From Jacaranda mimosifolia (taxonomy: Eukaryota > Streptophyta > Magnoliopsida > Lamiales > Bignoniaceae): 64,000 nt of DNA. The notes under the pieces are model-generated. The model made no database searches and was not told the origin of the DNA. It worked only from the letters and a program-made list of their open reading frames with translations. How positions within the stretch are numbered: position 1 is the stretch's first letter; each line of letters opens with the position of its first letter. The translations under genes and the position numbers were made by a program. The stretch covers positions 28,872,501-28,936,500 of the forward strand of contig CM032117.1 in NCBI GenBank assembly GCA_018894105.1. Reading direction: 5' to 3'. Shown here one piece after another: positions 23,761 through 35,182 of this stretch.

Positions 23761-25130
23761 AAGTGCATTTAAGAATATATTCTTCCTTATGGATATATGA
23801 TATCGCATATGGTTCTTATCTTTGTAATTTGTTACAAAGAATAGAAAGAAGAATAAAACTTAACGATGTGGATATGATCCACTATCTTGGCTAAGGATCA
23901 AGAGTTGCGGCTAAAGCCGAAGGCGTATAATAAGTTAGACTTAGGGAATTCCTTAATTGTATTGAACCCTTCTTATTATGTACCATATATTTTTGAGAAC
24001 ATTATTTCAATTCTCATTTTGGATAGCAAAGGATTTGATCGTTCTGTATCAAATGGGAAATTGAAGGCATTAAAGAATGGGTTCTTTAGTTGCTCATGGT
24101 ATACTTAACAAAAGATTATACATTTTTGGATTCCCAACCATCACAAATGCACATTCAACAAAGTAAAAAAGTTAGATATCCAAGAAGATGCCATTCTTTG
24201 GCATGCAAGACTTGGACATATTTTCAAAAATAGGACGAACAATTTAGAAGCTCTCAAAGCACTAAATGTTAGTAGCATTGAGGAACTTCCTACTCGTGAG
24301 TCTTGTTTAAATGGAAAAATGACCAAGACTTCTTTTGTAGGACAATCGGAGCAAACCACAAGTCTTTTGGATTTGATCCATACGGATGTTTGTGGCCCAC
24401 TAAGAGATAGTGCAAAATGAGGCCATTCTTACTTCAATACCTTCATCGATTCAGACACTTGTATCTTATGAAGTACAAGTCCGAAGCCTTTGAAAAGTTT
24501 GAAAAGTATTTGTATGAAGTAGAAAAGCAAAAAAGGACTCAGTCTTAAAGCTCTTCGATCGAATCGAATGGGAGAATACTTAAGTACCAAATTCTTGGAT
24601 TATCTAAAAGAAAATGGGATCCTTTCTTAATGGACTCCACCCGGTACACCACAACTCAATGGAGTAGCTGAGAGGAGAAATCATACCTTGTTGGACATGG
24701 TATGTTCCATGATGAGCTTTTTCGATATGCTTATATCATTTTGGGGATATGCTTTAGAAATGGCGGCGAGGCTACTAAATACAGTACCCTTAAAGTAGAT
24801 GCCAAAGACACCATATGAGATGTGGTATGGTAAAGCACCCTCTTACCATTATCTTATGTTTGGGGGTCTCCCGCCTACGTGAAGAGATTAGTGGGAGACA
24901 AGTTGGATAGTCGATCTTTATTGTGAAAGTTTGTGGGATACCCTAAAAAGTCTATGGGTTATTATTATTTTATGATCCTTCGAAACAAAAGGAGTTTATC
25001 TCAAGGAACACCACCTTTTTGGAAAGGAATTTCTATTAGATAGAAAAGTTGTTGTTGTTGAACTTGATGAAGTTTAAGATGATCATCAAATCCCACAAGC
25101 GGTAGAAATAAGTGAACATCAAAGAGCCTT
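23761..25130 (+). pseudogene. E4 protease and integrase remnant
   Basis: The protease region is near 23785 ('WIYDIAYGSYLC', DTG lost). The 'NSLIVLNPSYYVPYIFENIISI' segment (23887-24108) and the GPI block follow: 'LWHARLGH' near 24200, 'CLNGKMTKTSFVGQSE' near 24305, 'LDLIHTDVCGP' near 24370 with the first catalytic Asp kept. Later come 'TPPGTPQLNGVAERRNHTLLD' (near 24640) and 'FWGYALEMA'. Frameshifts and stops occur every few hundred bases. It retains more recognisable integrase sequence than E1 or E3. Confidence 0.85.
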
Positions 25131-26740
25131 ACACACAACCTCTGAGAAGGTCGGACCAAATCAAGAAGCAACCTAAAAGGTTTGGATTTCTTCATGAGAT
25201 TGGCCAATCAGATAGTGATCTGAAGACTTATGAGGAAGCTATGTTAGACATAGACTCGGGACATTAGCTTGATGCCATGAAATCCAAAATAGACTCCATG
25301 TACTCCGTAAAGTATGGACTTTGGTAGGTCCGTTTGAGGGTATAGTACCCATTGATTGCAAGTGGATCTATGAGTGAAAGCTAGGAGTTAATGGAGAGAT
25401 AGTGACCTTTAAGGCGCAACTAGTGGCAAAAGGTTATACTCAAAGACTAAGTATTAATCTCAAGAAAACCTTTACACCAGTCGCAATGCTTAAGTTTATT
25501 TGGATTTTACTTGCCATAGTCGTATATTATGACCATGAGATATGGCAAATAGAAGTGAAAACCGCTTTCCCCAATGGCGACATTGAAGAAGAAATCTATA
25601 CACAAGGTTTTACATCCAAAGGGAGTGAGCAAAGGGTTTGCAAACTCTAGAGATCCATTTATGGTCTCAAATAGACATCCCAAACTTTGAATATATGTTT
25701 TGATTAGAAAGTTAAATCATTTGGCTTTGTCAAAATGTGTATGACCCTTGTGTGTACACAAAGGCTAGTAAGAGTAGTATACGGTTTATTGTGCTTTATG
25801 TCGATGACATTCTTCTCATTGAGAATGAGAGAGAAATGTTAAAGTGTACTAAATCATAGCTATCTACACAATTCTCCATAAAATATTTGGGAGAAACATC
25901 CTACGTATTAGGAATACATATATGTAGAGATAGATCGAAGAGGATGTTGGGGCTATCCCAAACCCAATACATTGACAAAATACTAAAGCAGTTTAGTATG
26001 GAAGAATCCAAGAATGGATTCATCCCCTTGGGACACAATTCTTCGTTTCTCCAAGTTTATAGCCCCTAAGACTGACAATGAGAGACTAAGAATGTCCCAC
26101 ATATCTTATGCATTCGCTATAGGGAGCATAATGTATGCGTCCGCTATAGGAAGTATAATGTATACAATTCAATGTACAAGACTGGATGTGGTACATGCTC
26201 TAAATGTTACGAGCAGGTTCCAATCCAATCCTAGTGATAGTTACTAGATGGCCGTTAAAGCAATCCCTAACTACTTAAGAAAGACTAAGGACTTGTTTAG
26301 GTACACAGCAATGGAGAATTGAAATTTGAGAGGTTTTTGGATTCAAGTTTTCAATCTAATGTAGATGACCTAAAATCCACTTCTAGATTCATTTTTTGCC
26401 TCAATGGCGGCACGGTAATTTGGAAAAGTTTCAAACAAGATACTATGACTGATTCTACCACCAAGGTGGAATATATTGCAGTTTTGGAAACCGCAAAGAA
26501 AGGTGTTTAGATAGAAACTTCATCCAAGAGTTGGATGTAGTGCCTAAAGTGCATGAGTCTATGGTATCTTTTGAAGATAACTTTGGACATGAGCCGAGAT
26601 CTCAACAATGATCTAAACATAGAAAATGTGTTATCATTTGATATATGATATAGGCAACTTCTGAGTGGAAACAGTTGCCTCAATAGAGAATGTAGCAGAA
26701 CCATTGTCTTAACCCCTAAAAGCAAAAGGTCTTCGAAGAA
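25131..26740 (+). pseudogene. E4 copia reverse transcriptase/RNase H remnant
   Basis: Blocks in order: 'LMSEKVGPNQEA'-type linker (25140), 'DSMYS.KYGLW' (25290), 'FKAQLVAKGYTQRL' (25410), 'IWQIEVKTAFPNGDIEEEIY' (25540), 'VLYVDDILLIENE' with the YVDD motif intact (about 25795), 'GETSYVLGIHICRDRSKRMLGLS' (25887), 'RLRMSHISYAFAIGSIMY' (26085) with a local duplication of 'SAIGSIMY', and the RNase H region ('DSTTKVEYIAVLETAKKGV', 26450). Stops and frameshifts separate the blocks. Confidence 0.9.
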
Positions 26741-26784
26741 CATCTTGAGAAGATAGGTCTTAAGACTATAGGGAATTAGTTTAA

Positions 26785-26798
26785 GGCAAGTAGGAGAT
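26785..26798 (+). other. E4 polypurine tract
   Basis: GGCAAGTAGGAGAT directly before the 3' LTR start TGTTAAAATAGTGCC. Confidence 0.85.
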
Positions 26799-29024
26799 TG
26801 TTAAAATAGTGCCCCGCAAGCTAATAAGATTGGCATGTAAACTATTTCACTTGTGATACAATCTTGATTGAATGATATTATTCTTATATGGCCATCTTCA
26901 TCTTATGCTCATATTACTTCACTGGCATATAGTTGAAGCCCTTAGATCACATAAGACTACGGAACTTGGTCAGTTCACTCAATAGTGATCATGGAATAAG
27001 TCTTACACGGTCGTGATCTTAAACATCCTAAGTCATAGAATCTTAAGAGATAGGGCATCTAAGATTCGGATAGACTTGCACTTACAATGCATAAACCCAA
27101 GGGTTGGATGTTGCTTCATTCCATGAGCTAACCATATGTGATATGGGTGCATGTGAGTGGGCGCTTGTTAGAAAACAATGCACTTGAGACCCATCCAGAT
27201 ATCCTACTAGATAGTCGGTAATGGCTAGTTCTCTAGCTTATGCTAGTGCATATAATTAGTCTTTTGAGCCGAGGATCCATTGTAACCTTGTGTTTAGGTC
27301 CTTATGCTTTGACATCTCCCTAGCCACTTAGCGGGCATTCCAGTGGTGATTGGGCATGATTTTCTTAGACACTGAGGTTTATGAGATTCAAAATGGGATC
27401 CGACTCCTCGTCTTTGTGAAGGGCGAGTGCATCTCCTATGCATTCTATAAGGATCAATTCCAAGGAGTCCTTGGCCAAAGTAACGTGATAATTTGGAAAA
27501 AGGGGTTTTCCAAAGATGAGGTCACAAATCGAAATCGAACATTGAGAATAGATACAAAGTATCAAGGCTATTAAGGAGCCGACAAATATCTTGCCCTAGG
27601 CATCTTTCATGAAGATATGAGACAGAATGACTGTATTTACATGGGCATGAGGTTGGACATCGAAAAGCATTCATTTGACCAATTGTTAGGCTCCTTGGGC
27701 ATGAGTTTGGACATCGACCATGGAAAATGGGTATTCTTCAATTAATAGAGATTAATGGAATTAAGTCGGTTAGTTTAAAGGAGTTTAAGCTAATGTGAAT
27801 ATATGATATTCTAAAGCCATAAAGGTTGTGAGCCCATGTCTAATGAGTGGTAAAACCTAATGGGTCACACACAAAAGCTAATTAGATATCCTATATAATG
27901 AGTGGAATTTTCTAAGTGTCAAAATAATTCCATGGTGGCCGAAAATTGTGGGATTCAGTTTGACGCAATGTTTAGTCATTTTGGCTTGATCAATTTAATT
28001 GTTAAATTGATCTAATTAATTCAAGGAGTTAAATTAAGACCAATTAAATTAAGTGTTAATTTAATTTGGTGACATATGACTATTAATTGGTCAAGTAAAC
28101 CTAAAGAGTTAAGTTTGTTGACTTAAAGGTTAAGTTAAAGTTTAATTAAATTACATTGTTTAATTAAATTAAATTTAAGAAGTAATTTTGGAGGGAAAAT
28201 TCAAATGAAATGTTCATTTGATGAATTAGAATTTAATTGATAGACATTTCATAAAATGAAATGTATATTCCAAATTAAATTCAAATTCAAATTAACATGC
28301 AACTTGCAAGATGCTTGCTAGTTGGCATGCTTAGGTGGCCCCCCCTGAGAAAGGTGTGATGTCACCTTGGAATCACATCATCTTCCCTCTATATATAGAT
28401 ATAGCAAGGGAAGTCACTAGCTAATTATTCATTCACAAATTTTGTGCATCTAAAAGTTAGACCCAAAATTCCCTCCAAAATTGTGATTCTTTCATGAGTT
28501 GAGGTTTCACTCTCTTCTTCACCTCCCTCCCTCACTATTTTTGGCCTTCTACCTAGCTCTCTTCCTTCTTGATTTTTCCAACTAAATTGAGAAGGAAAGG
28601 ATTTTCTAATGGTGTGTGGACTTTGACATTAGAGGCAAGACGAATTTCAGATTGTTTGCTTTGGTGATCCCCTGTTTCAACAAAAATTTTAAGGTCTCTG
28701 TTCGAGGTCTTACCGAAATATTTTGGTGGTAAATTTTATATCTAGACACTCCTCTTTGAGTCAACTTTCATTTGGTTCAGATTTGGTTGAATTCTGAGGT
28801 GGTTTGCTAGATCAAAAGTTGATCATGCCTATCTAAACCAGTAATAGTTTCCTCTCGGGAAAGGAAGCTCTTCTTCTACCTTTGGTTAGATTTTGCTCAA
28901 GAGGTAACAATCTAACCTTAATCCACTATATATGCATGATTTAGATCCTTGGAATGGAATAATCTAAGTTAGATTTAAATTTTTGAATGTTTTAAATTGG
29001 ATCCCTAGTATTACACCTCTTTTA
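26799..29024 (+). repeat. E4 3' LTR (~2.2 kb)
   Basis: Complete copy of the E1-type LTR. It carries the promoter core CTCTATATATAGATATAG at about 28388-28402 and a degenerate form of the adjacent palindrome (28350-28376). The end is placed at 29024 because GATGG follows, matching GAGGG before 21863, and SIRE-like LTR sequence resumes. Confidence 0.85.
28388..28402 (+). promoter_or_regulatory. LTR TATA box (E4 3' LTR)
   Basis: TATATATAGATATAG at the position conserved in all five LTR copies in the window. Confidence 0.55.
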
Positions 29025-29732
29025 GATGGATAGGAGTCGTACTTGCTCTCAATGGACCCTGTGAAGAGAACAAATCAGCACTTGGTTGTTGTAAGGACCT
29101 CTAGGTGAAGAAACCAATACGGCGGTACTGTCTGAAACTTTCCACAGTGTTCTTGGTACCAGTCTAGAAAAAGAGACTAAAGCTAGCCTTACATAGTGGC
29201 AATAACTTATGCATTAGTCCACAGAGGTTGTGTAAGTGAATCTAGTAGAAGTTCCCCCGGACTTGTTTACAAGCAGCTAGTTTCAATAGTACTCTGGAAC
29301 TTGTCTCATCCCATCTAGGATTCTAGTGTAGCTCTTTGCGAAGAGCTAGTTTTTCACCCCGCTAGGGTGTTTCTGTTCCTTACACTTTTATTTCTGTCAA
29401 ATTACTATTTTTATTTGTAAAAACTTGCTCATACACTTATTAATTTGACAGGTTTAAAATCCTAAGTGAAAACTAAGGTGGAGGACGTAGACTTGCCGAA
29501 ACTCTATAAATACTAATATCTATTTACTATTGCATTTACTGCTTTTCTTATCACTAGTCTAACTGGTATCTTAAATGCTACTTAGAAATTCCAATAAGTA
29601 ACTAAAACTATTTTTTCTGCAAAAGACTTAAACAGTTTTTGAAAGGCCAAAAAGTATTTTGTGTTATAAACTTCTGCTGTATTAAAATTTCTTAAGCCTA
29701 ATTCACCTTTCTTTTAGGCACATAATCACTCA
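29025..29732 (+). repeat. SIRE-like LTR, distal part
   Basis: Continues the LTR interrupted at 21862: 'GGAGTCGTACTTGCTC', later 'GTCTAGAAAAAGAGACTA', and a tail rich in 'CCGAAACTCTATAAATAC' ending near 'CATAATCACTCA'. The end at 29732 is inferred because a primer-binding-site sequence would follow directly if the gypsy fragment were removed. Confidence 0.65.
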
Positions 29733-29741
29733 CAAATGTTG

Positions 29742-30600
29742 GGAAAAATGGCACAATGTGCAACTATTGTGGATACTCAGGACATGACAAATCTTAGTGT
29801 TGGAGGAAGGGGGGCCGTTGCTTAGCATATGGTAGTGATCAACACCATCTCAGCGACTATCCAAGAAATAGGCAACAACTGGTGAATCAAAGTTTATCTA
29901 TGGGAAATCAATGTGGTCCAGGAAATTCAAACAATGCTAAACTAAAAGTCTCAGCTAGAGTATATGCACTAAAGAGTGAAAGAGTCCCAAATCCAACCGT
30001 TGTGGTAGAAGGTATTGTTCTTATATCCCAATATTCTGGAAAAGCTCTACTTGAACCTGGTGCAATTCACTCCTTTATTTCTATGCATTTTGTGAAGTTC
30101 ATAAACTTTCATGTAGAGGATTTATCATATGACTTAGAAGTGAATACTCCTATGGGTTCTAGTATGCTGACGAATTGATTTTGTAAAGCTTGCGATATAC
30201 ACACAGGTGGTAGAGATTTCCCTATAGAAGGTTGTGATATTATTTTGGGGATGGACTGGTTGTCTAAATACCATGCCCGTCTTAATTATCGTTCTAAGGT
30301 GGTTAGTTTGTGTAAGCCCGAAAAATTGACAATAGAGCTAACTGGAGAACGAAAGCCAACTAAGATGACTTTGATTTTAGCAACTCAGGCTACAAAAGCA
30401 CTAAGAAGGGGTGAGATAGGATACTTAGCTTACTTGATCAACAGACCAAAGGGCAAGGTTAAGATTGATGAGTTCCAAATAGTTGCGAATTTTCCTAATA
30501 TGTTCCCTGAAGAGTTTACATCGCTACCCCTTAATTGTGAAGTGGAATTTTCTATTAAGGTTTTTCTAGGGACAAATCCAATTTCTAAGGCACCAACGTA
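29742..30600 (+). pseudogene. Gypsy zinc knuckle, protease and linker remnant
   Basis: A CCHC knuckle (CNYCGYSGHDKS-stop-CW, near 29760) is followed by the aspartic protease region. There the family D-T/S-G-A motif reads EPGAIHSFIS (about 30055), so the catalytic Asp is lost. 'GCDIILGMDWLSKYHA' (30228-30280) is the well-known block after the protease. 'FPNMFPEEFTSLPLNCEVEFSI' (30500) is the start of the gypsy reverse transcriptase. Stops at 30178 and 30601 interrupt the frame. The relation to plant gypsy elements is clear; the lineage was not assigned. Confidence 0.88.
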
Positions 30601-31753
30601 ACTTAAGGAACTTAAGGTGAAGTTCAAATAATTACTTGAAAGTAGGTTCATTCAGCCAAGTTCATCTGCTTGTGGAGCGCCAGTGCTCTTTGTAAAGAAA
30701 AAGGATGTGATTTTGAGGATGTGTGTGGACTATCGATGCTTGAACAATGTCACAGTTAAGAATAAGTATCATTTGCCTAGAATTGAGGAATTTTTTGATC
30801 AATTACAAGGATCTCGAGTTTATTCTAAAATGGATCTTAGACAAGGATACTACCAGCTAAAAATTAGAGAGGAAGACTTACCTAAGACAACACTAAACAC
30901 TTGATACAATCATTTTGAGTCTATGGTGATGCCATTTGGGTTGACTAATGCCCTGCAGCATTTATGGATTTGATGCACCATGTGTTTAGATCATATTTAG
31001 ACCAATTTGTGATTACCTTTATTGATGATATTTTGGTCTATTCAAAGAGTGAGAAAGAACACGAAGAACACTTGAGGATGGTATTGCAAAAACTTGGGAA
31101 CATAAAATCTATGCTATGTTTAGTAAGTTTGAGTTTTGGTTGGATAGAGTAGCCTTTTGGGACGTCATTTTTGGAGATGGAATTATGGTTGATTTGTCTA
31201 AGATTGAAGTAGTGCTAGAATGGAAAAGACCAGAGACAGTAACTGAGGTGAGAAGTTTCTTAGGTTTGGAGGGCTATTATAGGAGGTTTGTTTAGGATTT
31301 TTCAAAAATAGCTACCCCATTGTTTGGTCTGACTCAAGAAAAGACTCCATTTAAGTGGACTGATAAGTGTGAGCTTAGTTTTCAAGAGCTTAAGAAAAGG
31401 TTAACCTCAGCAATAGTATTAGCCCTACCCGAGGGCACTAAGGATTTTGTAGTGTATACTGATGCTTCTAAAGAAGGCTTGGGATGTGTCCTGATGCAAA
31501 ATGGTAAAGTAATAGGTATGCCTCAGGAAAGTCGAAACCATATGAGTAGAACTACCCTACTCATGACATAGAGTTAGAGGCAATTGTGTTTGCCTTAGGG
31601 AAGTGGAGACATTACTTGTATAGGGAAAACTTTATAGTAGACACCGACCATAAGAGCCTGAAGTATCTTTCCACGCAAAAGGACTTAAACATGAGACAAC
31701 ATAGCTGGATGGAAAGGATTATAGCTATTCAATTTAGTATCACCCATGGCATG
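30601..31753 (+). pseudogene. Gypsy reverse transcriptase and RNase H remnant
   Basis: The reverse transcriptase has '[11 protein letters not shown]' and '[20 protein letters not shown]' (30683-30780), '[15 protein letters not shown]' (30820), '[10 protein letters not shown]' (30925) and an active-site block [11 protein letters not shown] (31017) with both catalytic Asp present. RNase H follows: 'KTPFKWTDKCELSFQELK' (31340), 'DFVVYTDASKEGLGCVLMQ' (31440) and '[17 protein letters not shown]' (31570). Sequence is lost after 'QFSITHG' at about 31750, before integrase. Frameshifts and stops at 30904, 31152 and 31571 kill the frame. Confidence 0.9.
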
Positions 31754-31758
31754 ACAAA

Positions 31759-31930
31759 TGGTATCAGAGCCATCACCAGCCAAAATATTGGGAGCTAGGT
31801 GCTATATGGGGTAAAGTACTACGTGTGTGGGAACCACCTCTTAAACCTGCAGGATAAAGTGTCACACATGGGAGCCATCTCTTGATCCTACAGGAGCCAC
31901 CTCTAGAGGCCTAATGCCTGGTGATAACAT
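31759..31930 (+). other. tRNA-iMet primer-binding site and short leader-like sequence
   Basis: TGGTATCAGAGCC (31759-31771) is a perfect tRNA-iMet-complementary site. About 160 bases of leader-like sequence follow. It could belong to a second SIRE-like copy sharing the LTR before it, or to a TRIM-like element. No gag follows, because CACTA-type sequence starts by about 31935. Confidence 0.6.
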
Positions 31931-31934
31931 GTTA

Positions 31935-33317
31935 AAGTATCATTAAAAATTATTTTAAATGACATGGTAATATGCCACTTAAAATTGCATTTAGTGGCAG
32001 GTTAAAATGCTTCAGAAGTTCATTTAAATGACAAAGTTACATGTCGTAAAAAATACAATAAGTAACATGTTAAAGTGTCATGGAAATACTTTTAAATGAC
32101 ATGCTAATGTGCCACAAAAAATTCATATAGTGGTGTTAAAATGCCGCAAAACTTAAAATTTTTATACTTCTTGAAAAATATGATTGATATAGTCAATACA
32201 TTAAAATTACATTAAGAAGTTAATTAATTAATCAATACGTTATGATAAGATATAAATTTATGAATTTTATAGTTATTAGTAACTATATATGCCTTATCTA
32301 TTTTTTTGATATTTATTTCATGTCACACCATAAGTAAATTATGAGTTATTTTTTTAAAGAAAAAAGTAGTGATGCTAGTTAAATACTTTTAACATATAGT
32401 TATGTTAGTAATTTCAATAAAATTATGTTTTATAATATTTATTAATCAATTGTCACTAAATATTATATTATATTGGCATTTTTTATTACTATCATTATAT
32501 TATAATGTCTCACTATACTGTAAAACGGCGGCAAATCAATGTCACTAAATAATTTGTGGTACCTTTCACACGTAACACCATAAATAAATATGAGTGGTAT
32601 TTTTTAAGAAAAAATTATGGCACTATTTAAATGCTTTGGAAATATATTTATATTGGCATTTTCAATCAAATGTCACTATTTTTTTTGTTACTTATTAATC
32701 AAACGCCATTAGTATATTGTATTACAGTGACATTTTTCAACAATTATCACCATATTACTCTTGTGTGTCATTTTACTACTGAATGTTATTAAGTTAGTGT
32801 CAACTAAATATTTTGTGGCAGTTTTCTAAATGACACCATAAATAAATACGAGTGACACGTTTTAAGAAAACTTATTGGTACTAGTTAATGTCTTCAAATT
32901 ATATTTTTTTTGGTATTTTTAATCAAATATCACTATTTTATATATCATCCAATAATCAAATACCACTAAATATTTTATTATAGCGACTTTTTTCTGGACT
33001 ATCATCATATTACTTTTGTGTGTCATTAGTGTCACTGAATACCTTATGATATTTTTCTTCAAATGCCACTATAACTATATAATAGTAGTATTTCTCTAAA
33101 AAGAATTAGTGACATTAGTTAAATGTCTTTGAAATACATTTATCTTGGCAGTTTCAATCAAATGTCACTATTTTGATTGTCATTTAATAATCAAATACTA
33201 CCAAACATTAAATTTTAATGTCATTTTTTTACAATTATCACAATAATACTTTTTTGTGTCATTATATTGTAATATGTCACCAAGTTAGTACCACTAAATG
33301 CCAATTTTCTTGTAGTG
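31935..33317. mobile_element. CACTA element fragment (right terminus)
   Basis: Ends with TTTTCTTGTAGTG (33305-33317), the reverse complement of the CACTA terminus CACTACAAGAAAA. The ~1.4 kb before it is filled with short subterminal motifs such as AATGTCACTA and TAGTGACA in both orientations, typical of CACTA ends. I found no matching left terminus and no coding sequence, so this is a truncated or non-autonomous copy. Confidence 0.72.
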
Positions 33318-34380
33318 TGTATATATATACATATCACAAATCTAATTTAATTGCTCCCACTTTGGTTTCACATAATTAATGTCATTTACCTAATTCACAT
33401 TTTTTTATTAACATTTTTAGCATAGATATCATAAATCTACATTTTAATTGCTTCCATTTTGATTTCGTAATTAATGTGATTTACGTGATTCGCACTTTAT
33501 AGATTCCATTTTGAGTATAGAACATCATAAATCTCAATTTTAATTACACCATTTGGGCTCACTTTCCCTAGTTTACTCCTATAACTTTTTTATTTGCCTT
33601 AATTTTTTGTATTCTGTTAGTCGGCCCTCTATTCCTCAGAAAATTATCCCAAATTTTTTAACATATGAAATTGAAAGCATAAAAGTACTACACATTAATT
33701 TAAACTAAATATGAATAAACCGTAAAAAGTCCAAACACCCATAATTAGTTTCTTTCCACTTTCTTCTCTTCTTGTTTCCCCAAGGTTCTTTTCTCTTTTC
33801 CCATCTTATTTCTTTTTCTTTCTTAAATCAAATTGTTCCCATATACTTTTTTCATAAGTTTTTATTTGTCATGAAAATAATTGAAATAAGTAAACAAATA
33901 TCCTATCATGCATCCAAAAAAGATTAGAAATACTTTTAATTTCATATATTGAAAAACTTGAGCATGGGTATCAAGTATACATGCAATTATCACTACTTTA
34001 TGTGTCAAGGCCTTTGAGTGGTTAGAAATTAGTTTGAAATGTTGATTTTGAAAAGCTATTTTATGTATGCCCCACTTAATATTTATTGAATTATTTTGGA
34101 TTTTGCAATAACTAAAACTAATTTTTGTTTAATAAGAAATTAAAACAAACAATAAACTATATAAAATAATATGATTTATTAGAACAGAAAAATGTGAAAA
34201 TGTGAAAAGTCATCCATTTCAATTGAATATTACAAATGAAAGAAATGATTGGATGAAAGGATAATATGACTATGGAACATAAGAATTTTTTTTCTTTTTG
34301 ACTATTGGAGCAGAATAAATTGTCTCAATAGCATATGTTTACAAGAAATTGAAAGAAGAAGAAGAAGAAAGAAAGAAATA

Positions 34381-34490
34381 CTAAGGCATAAGTGGCTCCA
34401 ATTCCATAATTGGATTTTCCATAGCACACGAAAAAATTCCACATTCTTCATCATCAATTTGATTTGGCTCCTCATTGCTTTATGAAGTGC
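34381..34490 (-). pseudogene. Exon delta, copy A (unrecognised gene, C-terminus)
   Basis: The minus-strand exon follows an acceptor ...TTAATAG and ends at a stop codon (34381-34383). It encodes an acidic tail around 'PNQIDDEECG' and 'MELEPLMP'. It joins beta in phase 1 in both copies A and C, which argues it is a true exon. Copy A has a premature TAA four codons in; copy C is open. I do not recognise the protein. Confidence 0.6.
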
Positions 34491-34542
34491 CTATTAAAGT
34501 TTAAGAGCAAAATAAAACTTATTCAATATATATACTACAGAC

Positions 34543-34684
34543 CTTCTATTTGGCCTTCCATTTCATTAGAAAGATGAGGATTGTTTGCATTTTCTCTATT
34601 ACGATCAGCATAAAAATTATTATGGACATTGCACTATGCTTCATGGAGAAATGACCTTACAATTTTTTCATTCTGAGTCATCTC
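34543..34684 (-). pseudogene. Exon beta, copy A (unrecognised gene)
   Basis: 142 bases between a TGTAG acceptor and a GT donor, encoding 'EMTQNEKIVRSFLHEA' and an Asn/His-rich second half. Copies B (46734-46898) and C (56491-56635) encode the same start in the same phase. In copy A the Tyr codon after 'FLHEA' is a TAG stop. The conserved reading frame and splice borders in three copies support an exon of a cellular gene. Function is unknown; no catalytic motif was recognised. Confidence 0.6.
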
Positions 34685-34953
34685 CTACAACACGATTACA
34701 AATCATAAAATATGCAAGCAATATTATTAAGAAAAAAAGATATAAATTCTGCAATAAAATATAAGCAACTAAGGAGTAAAAATGCAATTGACTAATATGT
34801 GAAACCTCCATTAACGAGCAAAAGTTGGTGGGGGGAGCTCTCATGGGTATAGTACTGTTACATAAAAGTTTTGATTGGGGGAAAATTAGCACTACATGAT
34901 TATGTTTCCCCAAAAGAATTATATATAAAATAAAATTGTATAAAAAAGTGTAC

Positions 34954-35182
34954 CTTATCACTTGCACCCAAAGTAATATGCTTTTTCTTTTCTAATGTCC
35001 AACCTACTAGCCTTTCTGGTAGGGATAAATTATTTCTAGATTGGATTGGTGCATCTATTATTTCGGCTTGAGGAATCAACAGATCTCGTTCCTGGACTAC
35101 AAGCTTCTTCGCCTTTACAATCCAATTTCCTTGGTTTTTTAACCACAAATGTGTAGTACATGTTTCTCTCACCAGTATCAAT
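34954..35182 (-). pseudogene. Exon alpha, copy A (unrecognised gene)
   Basis: 229 bases with acceptor TAGTGCAG and donor AAG-GTACAC. The clean part encodes 'NQGNWIVKAKKLVVQERDLL' and 'SLPERLVGWTLEKKKHITLG'. Copy C (56959-57186) is 228 bases and aligns throughout; the extra base in copy A is a frameshift near the middle of the first third. In copy C the exon is phase 0 at both ends, matching beta (phase 0 start) and gamma (phase 0 end). I do not recognise the family. Confidence 0.6.

Larger units (their letters stand above)
21863..29024 (+). mobile_element. Ty1/copia element E4 nested in the SIRE-like LTR
   Basis: Plus-strand relative of E1 and E3. It has a truncated 5' LTR (21863-22219) joined directly to leader sequence, decayed gag, protease, integrase, reverse transcriptase and RNase H, a polypurine tract (26785-26798) and a complete 3' LTR (26799-29024). 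It is flanked by GAGGG (21858-21862) and GATGG (29025-29029), a 5-bp target duplication with one change. The missing 5' LTR body and primer-binding site make it immobile. Confidence 0.87.
18463..29732 (+). mobile_element. SIRE/Maximus-like copia element, 3' half, split by E4
   Basis: Plus-strand remains in the order reverse transcriptase/RNase H (18463-19170), env-like frame (19411-20826), non-coding region, polypurine tract (21257-21271) and a 3' LTR starting TGTTAACC at 21272. E4 (21863-29024) interrupts the LTR; LTR sequence resumes at about 29025 and ends near 29732. The 5' half is missing. An extra frame downstream of pol is a known property of this lineage; the assignment rests on that layout and on pol sequence. 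Confidence 0.75.
29739..31753 (+). mobile_element. Ty3/gypsy coding fragment without LTRs
   Basis: About 2.0 kb of gypsy pol (nucleocapsid knuckle to RNase H) with no LTR, primer-binding site or polypurine tract. Both sides read ACAAATG (29732-29738 and 31754-31760). If one copy and the fragment are removed, the LTR end joins directly to TGGTATCAGAGCC. This looks like an insertion of a partial gypsy copy at an LTR/primer-binding-site junction. Confidence 0.7.
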
